A stretch of DNA of 64,000 bases from Anaerolineae bacterium (GTDB lineage Bacteria; Chloroflexota; Anaerolineae; Promineifilales; Promineifilaceae): assembly GCA_023384415.1 (NCBI GenBank), contig JAHDWJ010000028.1:19127-83126 (forward strand), written 5' to 3'. A program made the position numbers and the translations under genes. Position 1 is the first letter of the stretch, and every line of letters starts with the position of its first letter. Shown one piece after another: positions 49,806 through 59,710 of this stretch. The notes below the pieces were generated by a model. It was not told the origin of the DNA and ran no database searches. It saw only the letters and a program-made list of their open reading frames with translations.

Positions 49806-52388
49806 ATGCCTACTCGTTTTCATAATTTGACGCAATGGCACACCCACAAAATGGCGGCCAATTCTGTTTTTACAGACCCTACAGTCCCAGAACATTTCCC
49901 ACCTGATTTAGAGTTGGAACCGACCCACCTGGATATTGACGCCCAGGTAGATATCGCCAATGAGACGTTACGCGGCCGCGTTACCACCACCGTCACCGCC
50001 CGCCGCGCCGGCCCCACCCGGCTCGTCCTGGATGCCGTCGCCTTTGCGGATGTAGCCGTGCGTGACCAGAATGATCATCCACTCACCTGGCAGTATGATG
50101 GGCAAAAAATAACCATAAACTGGGAAGATAGGTTCGCGGCCGCGGAGCAGCGTCACCTGGAAATCAGCTACCGGATCACCAAACCAGTGGCCGGCCTCTA
50201 CTTCTGCCAACCCGATGCCGCCTACCCTGAAAATCCCTGGTACGCGGCCACCGACCATGAAACTGAGCGGGCACGTTACTGGCTCCCCTGTATAGACCAT
50301 CTCAACGTCCGCACCACCCTCACCATCCACCTGCAAGCGGAAAGCCGGTTCACCATTTTAGCCAACGGGCTGTTAGAAAAAGAAGAAAACCACGGAAATG
50401 GTCGCAAAACTGCCCATTGGCGGTTGGAGCAGTTGTGTCCCAGCTATCTCATCTGCTTTGCCATTGGCGATTTCGCCTGGGCGGACGATGGCAGCTTCCA
50501 CGATGGGGAAAAAGAGATACCCCTGGCCTACTTCGCCAGCCGGTACCACACCGCCGACGATCTCCTACGCACCTTTGGCCGCACCGGGGCCATGATGGCC
50601 TGGATGACCCAAAAGCTGGCTATGCCGTTCCCATACCCCAAATATTACCAATTTGCCCTACCCGGCATCGGCGGGGCCATGGAGAACATCTCCCTGGTAA
50701 GTTGGGGAGATTATTGGGTGCTGGATGAAACGGCCGCCCAGGAAATGGCTTGGTTTGTAGATCAGGTGAACGTCCATGAAATGGCCCACAGCTATTTTGG
50801 CGACGCCATCGTTTGCCGGGATTTTGCCCATGTGTGGCTTAAGGAGTCCTGGGCTACCTATATTGAACAGGTATGGCGCGAAGATACCAGCAGTGAAGAT
50901 GAAGCAGCGTATGTTTATTATGACCACGCCCGCGCTTATTTTCAGGAAGCAGATGAACGATATATGCGCCCCATCGTCACCCGCCGTTTCAAAACCAGTT
51001 GGCAAATGTTTGACCGTCACCTTTACCCTGGCGGGGCCAATCGCCTGCATACCCTGCGCCGGGAATTGGGGGATGAGACGTTTTGGGCCGGGGTGCAAGA
51101 TTATCTCCAGCGGTATAACGGCCAGGTGGTAGAAACAGATGATTTCCGCCGTATTCTTGAGGAGCATTCTGGGCGATCTCTGGTGAGCTTCTTCCAACAA
51201 TGGTTTTACAGCCCTGGCTACCCGGATTTGCAGGTGGAGTTTAGTTACGATGAGAAAAAGAAACAGGGAACGTTTACCATTGAACAAAAACAGGTAAACG
51301 TTGCGAAGGGAATCCCAGTTTTCACGCTAAACAGTGATTTAAGCTGGATCATCAACGGGCAAGAGCAGCAGCAGACGATAAAGTTAAGCGAAGCCAAACA
51401 CACCTTTATCGTCTCTATGGCCGCTGAGCCGGAGCAGGTTCGTTTTGACCCTGAGTACAAGGTGCTGCATAAGCTGGCATTTAATCCTGGTGATGAGATG
51501 CTGCGGCGGCAGCTTACGGGGTCCAAAGATGTGATTGGCCGGATTTTAGCCGCGTATGAGCTGGCGAAAACAAGCCAGCGAGCCAATATTGAAGCGGTGA
51601 CCGAGGCGTATTTGCAAGAGCCGTTTTGGGGAGTGCGCCGGGAGATGGCGGCCGCGTTGGGCAAAGCGGGCCATGAAGCAGCTATCGCAGGGCTGGCCCG
51701 TATCATCGCCTGGGAACAAGACCCCAACTGCCTGCGCCACGTCTTCATTGCGGCCCAAAATTATCGGGATGTGCGCCTGCGGGACGCCATTGGGGGGCGG
51801 CTGCGGGCGGGACTGCCTTATTTGGCGGCCCAACAGGCATACACGGCGATGGGGATGCAGCGCACCCTGGCTGATTATGATCTTATCCTGGCCGGAGCCG
51901 AGCAAGACAGCTTCAATGGGTATGCTCAGGGGGGAGCGTTTGCCGGTCTGGCCCAGACACGCCGCCCGGAAGCGGCCACCTATCTATTAGAGCGGGTGGA
52001 ATATGGGGCTGTCTCTAACCGGGCCCGGCCCGCGGCCGCCCATGCTTTGGCCCAGATTGGTCTCAGCCAGGAGAAAGCGGTTAAGGAACGGATTGGGGAG
52101 AAGCTGGTGGATTTGCTGCGTGACCCATGGGAGAATGTGCGCTTTGCGGCCGCGTTCAGTTTATCCGCCCTTAAAGAGCCTGCCGCCATCCCTGCCCTGG
52201 TCAGCTACAGCCAACAAATCGCCCACCAGGATAAGATTGGGGTAGAAAAATTAATCGCTAGCCTGCGCCAGGAGGACAAGGTAGATGACTCCGCCTTAAA
52301 GAAACAGGTGGAAGATCTGCAAGAAAAGCTGCGTAAGCTGGAAGACCAGGTGCAAAAATTAACCGCCCGGATGGATGTGGGCGAGTGA
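49806..52388 (+). CDS. M1-family metallo-aminopeptidase
   Basis: 860 residues. GGAMENISLVSW is the GAMEN exopeptidase motif. VNVHEMAHSYFGDAIV gives HExxH and DFAHVWLKESWATY gives the second Glu, 18 residues on: the zinc site. The N-terminal beta domain (DIDAQVDIANETLRGRVTT) and the C-terminal helical HEAT-like repeats (from about 580) complete the M1 fold, and a charged coiled coil ends the protein. It removes N-terminal residues from peptides, probably in the cytoplasm as no signal is present. AAGGA lies upstream of ATG 49806. Confidence 0.93.
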   Translation: MPTRFHNLTQWHTHKMAANSVFTDPTVPEHFPPDLELEPTHLDIDAQVDIANETLRGRVTTTVTARRAGPTRLVLDAVAFADVAVRDQNDHPLTWQYDGQKITINWEDRFAAAEQRHLEISYRITKPVAGLYFCQPDAAYPENPWYAATDHETERARYWLPCIDHLNVRTTLTIHLQAESRFTILANGLLEKEENHGNGRKTAHWRLEQLCPSYLICFAIGDFAWADDGSFHDGEKEIPLAYFASRYHTADDLLRTFGRTGAMMAWMTQKLAMPFPYPKYYQFALPGIGGAMENISLVSWGDYWVLDETAAQEMAWFVDQVNVHEMAHSYFGDAIVCRDFAHVWLKESWATYIEQVWREDTSSEDEAAYVYYDHARAYFQEADERYMRPIVTRRFKTSWQMFDRHLYPGGANRLHTLRRELGDETFWAGVQDYLQRYNGQVVETDDFRRILEEHSGRSLVSFFQQWFYSPGYPDLQVEFSYDEKKKQGTFTIEQKQVNVAKGIPVFTLNSDLSWIINGQEQQQTIKLSEAKHTFIVSMAAEPEQVRFDPEYKVLHKLAFNPGDEMLRRQLTGSKDVIGRILAAYELAKTSQRANIEAVTEAYLQEPFWGVRREMAAALGKAGHEAAIAGLARIIAWEQDPNCLRHVFIAAQNYRDVRLRDAIGGRLRAGLPYLAAQQAYTAMGMQRTLADYDLILAGAEQDSFNGYAQGGAFAGLAQTRRPEAATYLLERVEYGAVSNRARPAAAHALAQIGLSQEKAVKERIGEKLVDLLRDPWENVRFAAAFSLSALKEPAAIPALVSYSQQIAHQDKIGVEKLIASLRQEDKVDDSALKKQVEDLQEKLRKLEDQVQKLTARMDVGE

Positions 52389-52416
52389 GCTAGCCAACAA
52401 ACGTAAAACCTGAAAC

Positions 52417-53034
52417 TTGAACCCCGAAACCAAACTCACCCGTTTCCAGGAACGTTACCGCACCGGGCAGCTTCCCTGGGATCATCTGCTGCCACCGCCA
52501 GAGGTATTAGCGATTGGGTCAACATTGCCCCCAGGCCGGGGGTTAGATATTGGCTGTGGCTATGGCCGGGCAGCTCTCTACCTGGCTCAACATGGCTGGT
52601 CAATGGATGGGGTGGATTTTGTTCCAGAAGCGATAGATGAGGCTAGAAAGCGGGCGGCCGCGCTCAAACTCACCCCTGAACAAGTCCGGTTCCACTGTGC
52701 CGATGTTACCCAGTTGGATTTTCTCCACCCGCCGTATGATTACGCCGTGGATGTCGGCTGCCTGCACTCCCTCAATGAGTCAGACCTGAACCAGCTAAAA
52801 CAAGAGCTAAACCGGCTGCTCCGACCAGGGGGGTTGTTTATGTTGTTTGCCCATTTGCGTGATCCCGAGGCTGAGGTGGATGAGGCGCGGCCGCGAGGCA
52901 TTTTAGAAACGGTTTTGCGTGAAATCTTAGTAACCAGAGAAAATTTCCACGAAGAAAAAGTAGAATACGGTACCACCACCCTGCCCGATGGTAACTGCTA
53001 TCAGTCGGCCTGGTTTTGGCTCACAAAGGTTTAG
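52417..53034 (+). CDS. Class I SAM-dependent methyltransferase
   Basis: 205 residues. GRGLDIGCGYGRAALYLAQHGWSMDGVDFVPEAIDEARKRA is motif I plus the acidic adenosine-ribose residue (DF), and FHCADVTQLDF and YDYAVDVGCLHSL are motifs II-III. The start is unusual: TTG 52417, embedded in a CTTGAACCCCGAAACC repeat of the kind that decorates intergenic regions. Upstream there is no ribosome site. Nothing in context says what it methylates. The 3' end overlaps the end of the histidine kinase gene by 14 bases, tail to tail. Confidence 0.85.
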   Translation: MNPETKLTRFQERYRTGQLPWDHLLPPPEVLAIGSTLPPGRGLDIGCGYGRAALYLAQHGWSMDGVDFVPEAIDEARKRAAALKLTPEQVRFHCADVTQLDFLHPPYDYAVDVGCLHSLNESDLNQLKQELNRLLRPGGLFMLFAHLRDPEAEVDEARPRGILETVLREILVTRENFHEEKVEYGTTTLPDGNCYQSAWFWLTKV

Positions 53035-55438
53035 CTGGTAACACAACGGTAAAGGTCGAACCAAACCCTACCTGGCTTTCCACACGGATCGTCCCCCCGT
53101 GCATCTGAATAATTTTCTGGGCAATAGGCAGCCCCAGACCAAAACCAGGAGTAGTATGGGCTTCGTCCAAACGCCAAAACCGCTCAAAAATATGCCCCAT
53201 TGCCTCTGGGGTAATGCCTATCCCGGTGTCACAAATCTGAATCAACACCTGGTCGTTCTGAGCGGCTACTTTCACCGTAACAACGCCATTTTCTGGGGTA
53301 AAGCGGATGGCGTTATCCAAAAGATGGTTCATCGCTTCTTTAAACCACTCTACATCAAGGGATAGCTGTGGTAAGGCAGCCTCCGTGATAAGGTGGATGC
53401 GTTGGGCAGCCTGGGGCCACATTCTTTGGGCCTGGGCCACGATTTGGGAGAACAGCTGGTGAAGGTGTACTGTTTGTGGCTGTAATTGGACATCTTCATT
53501 ATCCAGAGTACTCATGCTGAGGATCATGTCTAAGAGGCGAGTCATACGGGGGATTTGCAGCTGGGCGCGAGTGAGTGAGCGTACCCTTTTCTCCTCTGGG
53601 GGGTTTTGGGCCAGGACAGCCAGGGCCATGTTGATGATGGTGAGCGGGGTGCGAAATTCGTGGGATGTGGCATAGACAAAATCTCTCAGGACGCGGCCGC
53701 GTTCCTTTTCAATCGAGAGGGCCAATGTTTGCGTCTGCAATTTTTTCTGGGCCGTCACATCACGCACAATCGTCAACACCTCATCTTCCCCACAAACGAC
53801 CATCCGGGACTCAAAATCAACCATTTGGCTATGAAGCGACAAACTATATTCATAGGTTAGCTGCTGCCCCGTTTCTAGCACCTGGATCACATGATACATC
53901 AGCTCTTGGGCTATCTCTGGAGGCATGACATCAGTAATCTTTCGCCCTAGAAATTGTTCTGGGGGTAAAAGCATAATTTTGGGATCGGTGGCGTGATAAT
54001 CGAGGTAGGTACCATCCCGGCGGATACGAAACATCAAGTCAGGGATGGCTCGCAGCAAAGCCCGCTGACGGGTTTCGCTCTCGCGCAAAGCTGCTTCAGC
54101 CTGCTTGCGCTCAGTAATATCTCGCACCATGCTTTGCACATGCAAAGGCTTACCATCTAGATCGCGGACGAGTTCGGCATTGATTTCAACTGGAATTAAG
54201 GTGCCATCACGGCGGCGGAAGGTACGCTCGTAAGGGGGAATTTTTTCCCCAGCCAACAATCGCCCGTAGATTGTTGTACTCTTTTCGACCTCAGCCGAAA
54301 CATCCTTCATCGAGAGGGTATGCATTTCTTCGAGGCTGTAACCCATCATGGCGGCCGCACGCTGGTTCGCTTCCAGATGTTTACCGTGCAGATCCAGAAT
54401 AAAGACCGCATCTTGGGCTTGCTCAAACAGGGCATAATAGCGGTGCTGGGCTTCCTGGATGGCTCGTTCACGCTGTTTACGTTCGGTGATGTCGGTAAAA
54501 GAGGCCACAACCGCGTAGGGAACAGTTTCACCGGGGTTTATGAGGGGTTGGGAATTAACAGAAATCCAACGCAACTGCTCGTCAATATGGTAGACACCCA
54601 TAATGATCCCAGTCTGAGGTTCACCCGTTTTGAGGGTAATCATGGCCGGGTGGGATTCGCCAGGGAATGGGGAGCCATCTTCATGAATGGCCCGCCAGCG
54701 GGGGTCTATGGAGGATCGCCCCACCATTTGGTCAACTGTTAATCCCAGGATGCGCTCTGCGGCCGCGTTACAGGCCAAAATGGCCCCATCTCGTGCTTGC
54801 AGCACAATCCCCTCGGACATGGCGGCCACCAGGGAGCGGTAAACTCGTTCACTTTCGGCTAGCTGGACTCTGTAACGGCCACCCAGCTTATGGCTAACCA
54901 ACCCCAAAATGGAAAAGAGCAAGAAAAAAACCAATTGAGCATAAATAACGACTAACGGGACATCTGGTAAGAAAAAACTGCCTATTAGAAAAGTAAAACT
55001 AGCTATAAAGGCCAGGATAGTGCTGCGCCAGCTCAAAAAAAACGCCGCCAGTATTACGGGCATAAGCAGAAAATTGAGAATAACCAACCGACCGTGCATT
55101 GGCCCTGGGGCCAACGTCAAAATAGCTATGATCAGGCCAAAGGTGGCCACAATAAGTAAGCTGGCGGCAAAATAATAAACTGAGGTACGGCTCAGGATGT
55201 AGGCCAGGATAGTGGTAATAAACAGGATGAGGGAAATATACGGTGCGGCCGCAAAAGTTGGATCCACCACAACCCAAATAGGGGCTATAATCAAAAGAGA
55301 AATCAGGAGAGTAAGACAGGCGGCGGAGAGTATGTGTGCCTGTTCTAATTGTTCTGGTGCCTCAATCTTAACCCAGGGTCGAGTCAACCGTTTTAAGCCA
55401 GAAAGAAAATAATCATGCCAAAGTGACCCGATATTCAT
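53021..55438 (-). CDS. Membrane PAS-domain sensor histidine kinase
   Basis: 805 residues. Six hydrophobic segments span about residues 30-190 (ACLTLLISLLIIAPIWVVV and others). Three PAS domains follow (about 200-330, 330-450, 455-565), the second and third with PAC tails (RTFRRRDGTLIPVEINAELVRDLDGKPLHVQSMVRDITERKQAEAAL). HisKA has FVYATSHEFRTPLTIINMAL, the phospho-acceptor His, and HATPase has NHLLDNAIRFTP, DTGIGITPEAMGHIFERFWRLDEAH and GFGLGLPIAQKIIQMHGG. No response regulator is nearby, so it is an orphan kinase. The ligand is unknown. Confidence 0.92.
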   Translation of the reverse strand: MNIGSLWHDYFLSGLKRLTRPWVKIEAPEQLEQAHILSAACLTLLISLLIIAPIWVVVDPTFAAAPYISLILFITTILAYILSRTSVYYFAASLLIVATFGLIIAILTLAPGPMHGRLVILNFLLMPVILAAFFLSWRSTILAFIASFTFLIGSFFLPDVPLVVIYAQLVFFLLFSILGLVSHKLGGRYRVQLAESERVYRSLVAAMSEGIVLQARDGAILACNAAAERILGLTVDQMVGRSSIDPRWRAIHEDGSPFPGESHPAMITLKTGEPQTGIIMGVYHIDEQLRWISVNSQPLINPGETVPYAVVASFTDITERKQRERAIQEAQHRYYALFEQAQDAVFILDLHGKHLEANQRAAAMMGYSLEEMHTLSMKDVSAEVEKSTTIYGRLLAGEKIPPYERTFRRRDGTLIPVEINAELVRDLDGKPLHVQSMVRDITERKQAEAALRESETRQRALLRAIPDLMFRIRRDGTYLDYHATDPKIMLLPPEQFLGRKITDVMPPEIAQELMYHVIQVLETGQQLTYEYSLSLHSQMVDFESRMVVCGEDEVLTIVRDVTAQKKLQTQTLALSIEKERGRVLRDFVYATSHEFRTPLTIINMALAVLAQNPPEEKRVRSLTRAQLQIPRMTRLLDMILSMSTLDNEDVQLQPQTVHLHQLFSQIVAQAQRMWPQAAQRIHLITEAALPQLSLDVEWFKEAMNHLLDNAIRFTPENGVVTVKVAAQNDQVLIQICDTGIGITPEAMGHIFERFWRLDEAHTTPGFGLGLPIAQKIIQMHGGTIRVESQVGFGSTFTVVLPAKPL

Positions 55439-55876
55439 TTAAGTTGTCCTTAAAAAATATTGGGTCTTTTGGATTTCGCGGGGCATTATATGATACGTGC
55501 TTGATAATTTTTCTCAGGTAAAGGATAACTCATCACGTTTCACGTATCATTCTCATCGCTTCTAAAAAATCTTATTACCCCCTGAATTCCTAAAGAGCCT
55601 CTTCCCGTACATTCTTTTTCACCTTACTCGTTTGACAACAACTAAATTTACCGCAATCATAGCAAATAAAGTCAACATTGTCGCTAATTGCTTGCCATCG
55701 GTCTCCTGACCTGACCTTTCCGTTGCTCTGGAGATAACACACCCCGTGACGCACCAAACAATAAATGAAAATTTGTAGCCCGATTTTCCAAATCGGGCAT
55801 CGGGTGGGAAGTTTGATTGACAGGGAACCTATTTTTAGACGATTACTAACGGGTTATTGGGGCACCCATCTTCCCA
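55439..55876. other. 440-bp intergenic region between the kinase and topA
   Basis: Holds a TTTCACGTATC word near 55533, AT-rich stretches and the hairpin listed at 55778-55798. No ORF with a start signal was found. Confidence 0.6.
55778..55798 (-). terminator. Hairpin after topA (GCCCGATTT type)
   Basis: GCCCGATTT-TCC-AAATCGGGC, perfect over 9 bases, about 80 bases past the topA stop and followed on the minus strand by TACAAATTTTC. A relative (GTAGnACGATTT-AAATCGTTCTAC) occurs at 59557-59583. Confidence 0.6.
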
Positions 55877-55878
55877 TC

Positions 55879-58374
55879 TTATACTGCCTTGGCTTTGGAA
55901 CGGCCGATAGATTGTTTGGTACTACATTGGGTACATTCGGCATTGCTCCGGTCTACTTGGAGTAATAATCCCCCACAATGATGACATGGCTGGGGAAGCG
56001 GTTTTTTCCAACTTGTCCAATCACAGTCAGGGTAATTGGCACAGCCGTAAAATGTTTTGCCCCGGCGTGATTTTTTCTCAATTAAATCACCCTTACATTT
56101 GGGGCAGCTTACACCCAATTTCACTAAGATTTGCTCAGTGTGGCGGCAGGTGGGGAAGGTGCTGCAGCCAATGAAACGGCCAAAACGCCCTTCCCGGTAA
56201 ACCAATGGGTTACCACAAAGGGGGCATTCTCGCCCAACTGGTTCCAGTTCACGTTTAATTTCAACTTTCTCAACTGCTTCGTCCGCGGCCGCGAGCCGTT
56301 CCGCAAACCGGCTATAAAACTCATCTAGCACCGGCACCCACGGCTTCCCTTCGGCAATCGCATCCAGATCATCTTCTAACCGAGCCGTAAAATCTACCGA
56401 CATCACATCCGGGAAATGCTCCACCAACATATCATTGACCAACTGCCCAATCTCGGTAGGAATCAGGCGGCGCTCACGAGTCTCCACATAGCCCCGATCT
56501 TGGACGGTACTCAAAATAGCGGCGTAGGTGCTGGGGCGGCCAATCCCGTTTTCTTCCAACTCTTTAACCAAAGTGGCTTCCGAGAAACGGGGCGGGGGTT
56601 GGGTAAAATGCTGTTCTGGCAGCAGGCGCAGCAGATCTACCCCCTCCCCTTCGTTCAGGTCTGCCGGAACCTGGTTGCTATCATCATCTGGTTTATCACT
56701 GGGGCTGGTTTCTTCATACAAGGCCAGAAAACCGGCAAAGCGTAAGGTTGAGCCGGTAGCCCGGAAAAGATACGCCCGTTTAGCCGGGGCCAGGCGAACC
56801 TCGCCAGCATGAATATCCGCTGTTACCGTATCATAAATGGCTGGAGACATCTGGCTGGCAACGAAGCGGGACCATATCAACTCGTAAAGACGAAATTGAT
56901 CCCGTGTCAGGCCAGATTTAACCGTCTTGGGATCACGAAAAACGGCCGTGGGTCGAATCGCTTCGTGGGCTTCTTGAGCGGCTTTGGCCCGCGTCTTGTA
57001 AACAGGGGGATGGGCAGGCATATAGTTCGCCCCAAACCGATCTTTGATATAGCCGCGAGCCTGGGCCTGGGCTTCTTTAGAAACAGTGACGCTATCGGTT
57101 CGCATGTAAGTAATGAGACCTACTCGCCCATCGGCGCCGTCAATTTCGACCCCTTCATACAGTTGTTGCGCCACACGCATCGTCTTACTGGTGTTGAAAT
57201 TAAGTTGGCGTGACGCCTCTTGCTGTAAAGTACTGGTGGTAAAGGGAGCAGCCGGGTTGCGCCGCCGGGTCCCAATCTTCACTTTACCTACCGTCCAGGT
57301 GGCTTTTTCCAAAGCATCCAGATGCGGCCGCACCTCAGCCTCACTCTTTAAGGGCAGATCCTCACCCTGGTAACGGGACAAATTGGCGATAAAACCAGGC
57401 CGGGGGACAGTGCGGTTATATTTCTCCTGGCTCAACTCTGCCTTGAGCGTCCAATATTCCTCAGTGACAAAATTCTCAATCTCCCGCTCTCGCTCCACAA
57501 CCAGGCGCACAGCCACAGATTGGACCCGGCCAGCCGAGAGGCGGCCACGTATTTTGCGCCACAGCAGCGGGCTAAGTTTGTACCCTACTAATCGGTCCAG
57601 GATGCGCCGGGCCTGTTGGGCATTCACCCGATCCATATCAATGGGACGCGGGTGGGCAAAGGCGTTCAAAATCGCATCTTTGGTGATTTCATGGAACACG
57701 ACCCGCTGCGTCCGTTGGGGGTCCATATCAGCCGATTCCAGGACGTGCCAGGCAATCGCTTCCCCTTCCCGGTCGGGGTCTGTGGCCAGATAAATCTCTT
57801 TGGCTCGTGCGGCCGCGTCTTTCAGCTCTGCCACCACCTCTTTTTTTTCTTTGGGCACCCGATAATCAGGGGCAAACCCATTATCAATATCTACACTGAG
57901 ACGGGACTTGAGTAGATCACGCACATGACCCACGCTAGATTTGACGGTATACCCCCGCCCTAAATAGCGGCCAATCGTGCGGGCTTTGGCCGGAGATTCT
58001 ACAACAACCAGTTTCCCGGTGCGGGTAATCGGGGTCTTGTCGCCGCCATTGCCGTTGCTGCGTGGTTTGATCTTGGCTGCTACTTTACCCTTTGTGGTGG
58101 CTTTGCTTTTTTTAGCGGCCGCTGTTTTCCCTTTTTTGGTCGCTGTTTTCGTCACTGTCGCTTTTTTGACTGTTCTCTGGGGGGGTGCGGCTGCCGCTTC
58201 CGGTTTCGGCAAAAGATCGTGGGCGGGGGTGCGGCCGCGTAAATAAATGTTCGTCCCACATATGGCACACGTCCCTCGTGTTGCCGGTGAACCATTGGTT
58301 GCCCATTCCGGCTGCGGATTCACAATCGGCCGTTTTTCTTTACATTTCAGACAATAACCTTCTAACAAATCCAT
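55879..58374 (-). CDS. topA: DNA topoisomerase I with N-terminal zinc finger and C-terminal zinc ribbons
   Basis: 831 residues. Residues 1-50 are an extra zinc finger (YCLKCKEKRPI and CAICG), then a Lys/Ala-rich linker to about 108. TOPRIM is GKLVVVESPAKARTIGRYLG and ATDPDREGEAIAWH, with the catalytic-Tyr region VGLITYMRTDSVTVS in the gate domain. Two zinc ribbons end the protein (ECPLCGNPLVYREG, SCPKCKGDLIEKKSRRGKTFYGCANYPDC). It relaxes negative supercoils by single-strand passage. The N-terminal module is not in E. coli TopA and seems to be a lineage addition. Confidence 0.95.
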   Translation of the reverse strand: MDLLEGYCLKCKEKRPIVNPQPEWATNGSPATRGTCAICGTNIYLRGRTPAHDLLPKPEAAAAPPQRTVKKATVTKTATKKGKTAAAKKSKATTKGKVAAKIKPRSNGNGGDKTPITRTGKLVVVESPAKARTIGRYLGRGYTVKSSVGHVRDLLKSRLSVDIDNGFAPDYRVPKEKKEVVAELKDAAARAKEIYLATDPDREGEAIAWHVLESADMDPQRTQRVVFHEITKDAILNAFAHPRPIDMDRVNAQQARRILDRLVGYKLSPLLWRKIRGRLSAGRVQSVAVRLVVEREREIENFVTEEYWTLKAELSQEKYNRTVPRPGFIANLSRYQGEDLPLKSEAEVRPHLDALEKATWTVGKVKIGTRRRNPAAPFTTSTLQQEASRQLNFNTSKTMRVAQQLYEGVEIDGADGRVGLITYMRTDSVTVSKEAQAQARGYIKDRFGANYMPAHPPVYKTRAKAAQEAHEAIRPTAVFRDPKTVKSGLTRDQFRLYELIWSRFVASQMSPAIYDTVTADIHAGEVRLAPAKRAYLFRATGSTLRFAGFLALYEETSPSDKPDDDSNQVPADLNEGEGVDLLRLLPEQHFTQPPPRFSEATLVKELEENGIGRPSTYAAILSTVQDRGYVETRERRLIPTEIGQLVNDMLVEHFPDVMSVDFTARLEDDLDAIAEGKPWVPVLDEFYSRFAERLAAADEAVEKVEIKRELEPVGRECPLCGNPLVYREGRFGRFIGCSTFPTCRHTEQILVKLGVSCPKCKGDLIEKKSRRGKTFYGCANYPDCDWTSWKKPLPQPCHHCGGLLLQVDRSNAECTQCSTKQSIGRSKAKAV

Positions 58375-58449
58375 GTAATTCCTCTGTTGATGGGCACCGC
58401 TGACACATATTTAAGCCTATGTGTCTATCTGTACCATCGGTGGCTAAAT

Positions 58450-59538
58450 CTAACTATATTTTTCCAGGGCCGTGCCTACCAATCCATCCACCATTTTCTT
58501 TACCAGGGGGATTTGATCTTTAGGAACAACCAGAATGGCATCTGGGGTATTGATGACGATCATCCCTTCCAGGCCAACCGCGGCCAGCAGTTTATGAGGT
58601 TCGTAGTTGTAGACCAGACAATCCTGGCTGTTTTCTAACTGCACCAACCCTTGAGTCACGTTTGCGGCCGCATTTGGGTTAATCGCTTCCTTCAAGGCAT
58701 ACAACGACCCCGGATCACTCCAGCCTAAATGATCATGCAGCACCAGGGCATCAGCCGGATCTAGATGGGTAAGAATCGCATCATCAAAACTGGCGACGGG
58801 TAGATGGGGGTATACCCGGTGCAGGGTTTCCTGGTAGTGAGGCAGCCCTATTGCGGCTTGAATTTTCGCCAGTCCGTCCCACATCTCTGGTTGATGTTTT
58901 TGGTAAGCGGCCAGCACATAATCACAGGTCGTAATGAAGTAGCCAGTATTCCAGACATGGCTCTTTTGGGCAAACATTTGCTGGCACTGCTCCAATTGAG
59001 GCCGGTAAGTGAGAGAGCCAAATTGATAATATGGGGTGCCGTTGATTTCGCCGACGCGGCCGCCTAACCCCAGCCAGCCCAAATTTTCATTAGCAAACCG
59101 GGGCGTCTCTCCCATGAAAATGATTTTGCCCTGCCCCTGTTCAATAAGCTGCTCAGCGGCCGCCAGCAAGCGGACAAAGGTAGGGACTTCGTTCATATAA
59201 TTATCCCCCCACAAGATGGCAACTGGCTCGTTAGGCGCGGCCGCGTGGCTGAGGTGCATCATCGCCAATCCGACTGCGGCCGCTAAATCCCGGCGTGTCG
59301 GTTCGCCAATCAAATTAGCCGCAGGCATTCCGGGAAGCTGCCGGGCAATAATATCTACGTACCGCTCATTGGTTGAGATAAAGATATTCTCTAAGCCATA
59401 GCTTGCTTCCACCCGCCCTACCGCCAATTGTAAGGTAGAACGGTCGCCAATAATCGGCTCAAACTGTTTTGGTGATGCTTGACGGCTAATCGGCCACAAT
59501 CTGCGGCCGCTTCCCCCGGCAAAGATGACAAGTTTCAT
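58450..59538 (-). CDS. Mannose-1-phosphate guanylyltransferase-like nucleotidyltransferase
   Basis: 362 residues from ATG 59538 (GGGAG upstream; the frame runs four codons longer). KLVIFAGGSGRRLWPISRQASPKQF is the sugar-phosphate nucleotidyltransferase signature, with the RxxPK Lys for the phosphate. NLIGEPTRRDLAAAVGLAMM is typical of GDP-mannose pyrophosphorylase. It makes GDP-mannose from GTP and mannose-1-phosphate for polysaccharides and glycoprotein sugars. No isomerase domain is present, so it is ManC-like without the C-terminal PMI. A hairpin with a T run lies at 59557-59583 just upstream. Confidence 0.85.
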   Translation of the reverse strand: MKLVIFAGGSGRRLWPISRQASPKQFEPIIGDRSTLQLAVGRVEASYGLENIFISTNERYVDIIARQLPGMPAANLIGEPTRRDLAAAVGLAMMHLSHAAAPNEPVAILWGDNYMNEVPTFVRLLAAAEQLIEQGQGKIIFMGETPRFANENLGWLGLGGRVGEINGTPYYQFGSLTYRPQLEQCQQMFAQKSHVWNTGYFITTCDYVLAAYQKHQPEMWDGLAKIQAAIGLPHYQETLHRVYPHLPVASFDDAILTHLDPADALVLHDHLGWSDPGSLYALKEAINPNAAANVTQGLVQLENSQDCLVYNYEPHKLLAAVGLEGMIVINTPDAILVVPKDQIPLVKKMVDGLVGTALEKYS

Positions 59539-59556
59539 ATACTCTCCCACAAAAAT

Positions 59557-59583
59557 GTAGGACGATTTACCAAATCGTTCTAC
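59557..59583 (-). terminator. Hairpin before the nucleotidyltransferase gene
   Basis: GTAGAACGATTT-GGT-AAATCGTCCTAC on the minus strand, then ATTTTT, immediately before the ribosome site of the gene at 59538. It may be an attenuator or the end of a repeat family that also occurs at 55778. Confidence 0.55.
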
Positions 59584-59710
59584 AAATTCTCATTCAGTTT
59601 GATGCGCCACAGGTTCATAGGCGGCGCCTAGGCCAATAACCGCGCAGCGATGAAACATACAGAGAAAAACACCCATACGTAACTGCCCACGGCTCCCTGA
59701 TACCTGCTTA

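Noticed and set aside
55765-55965. Open frame on the plus strand near the topA end
   Set aside because: Lies partly opposite topA and has no start signal.
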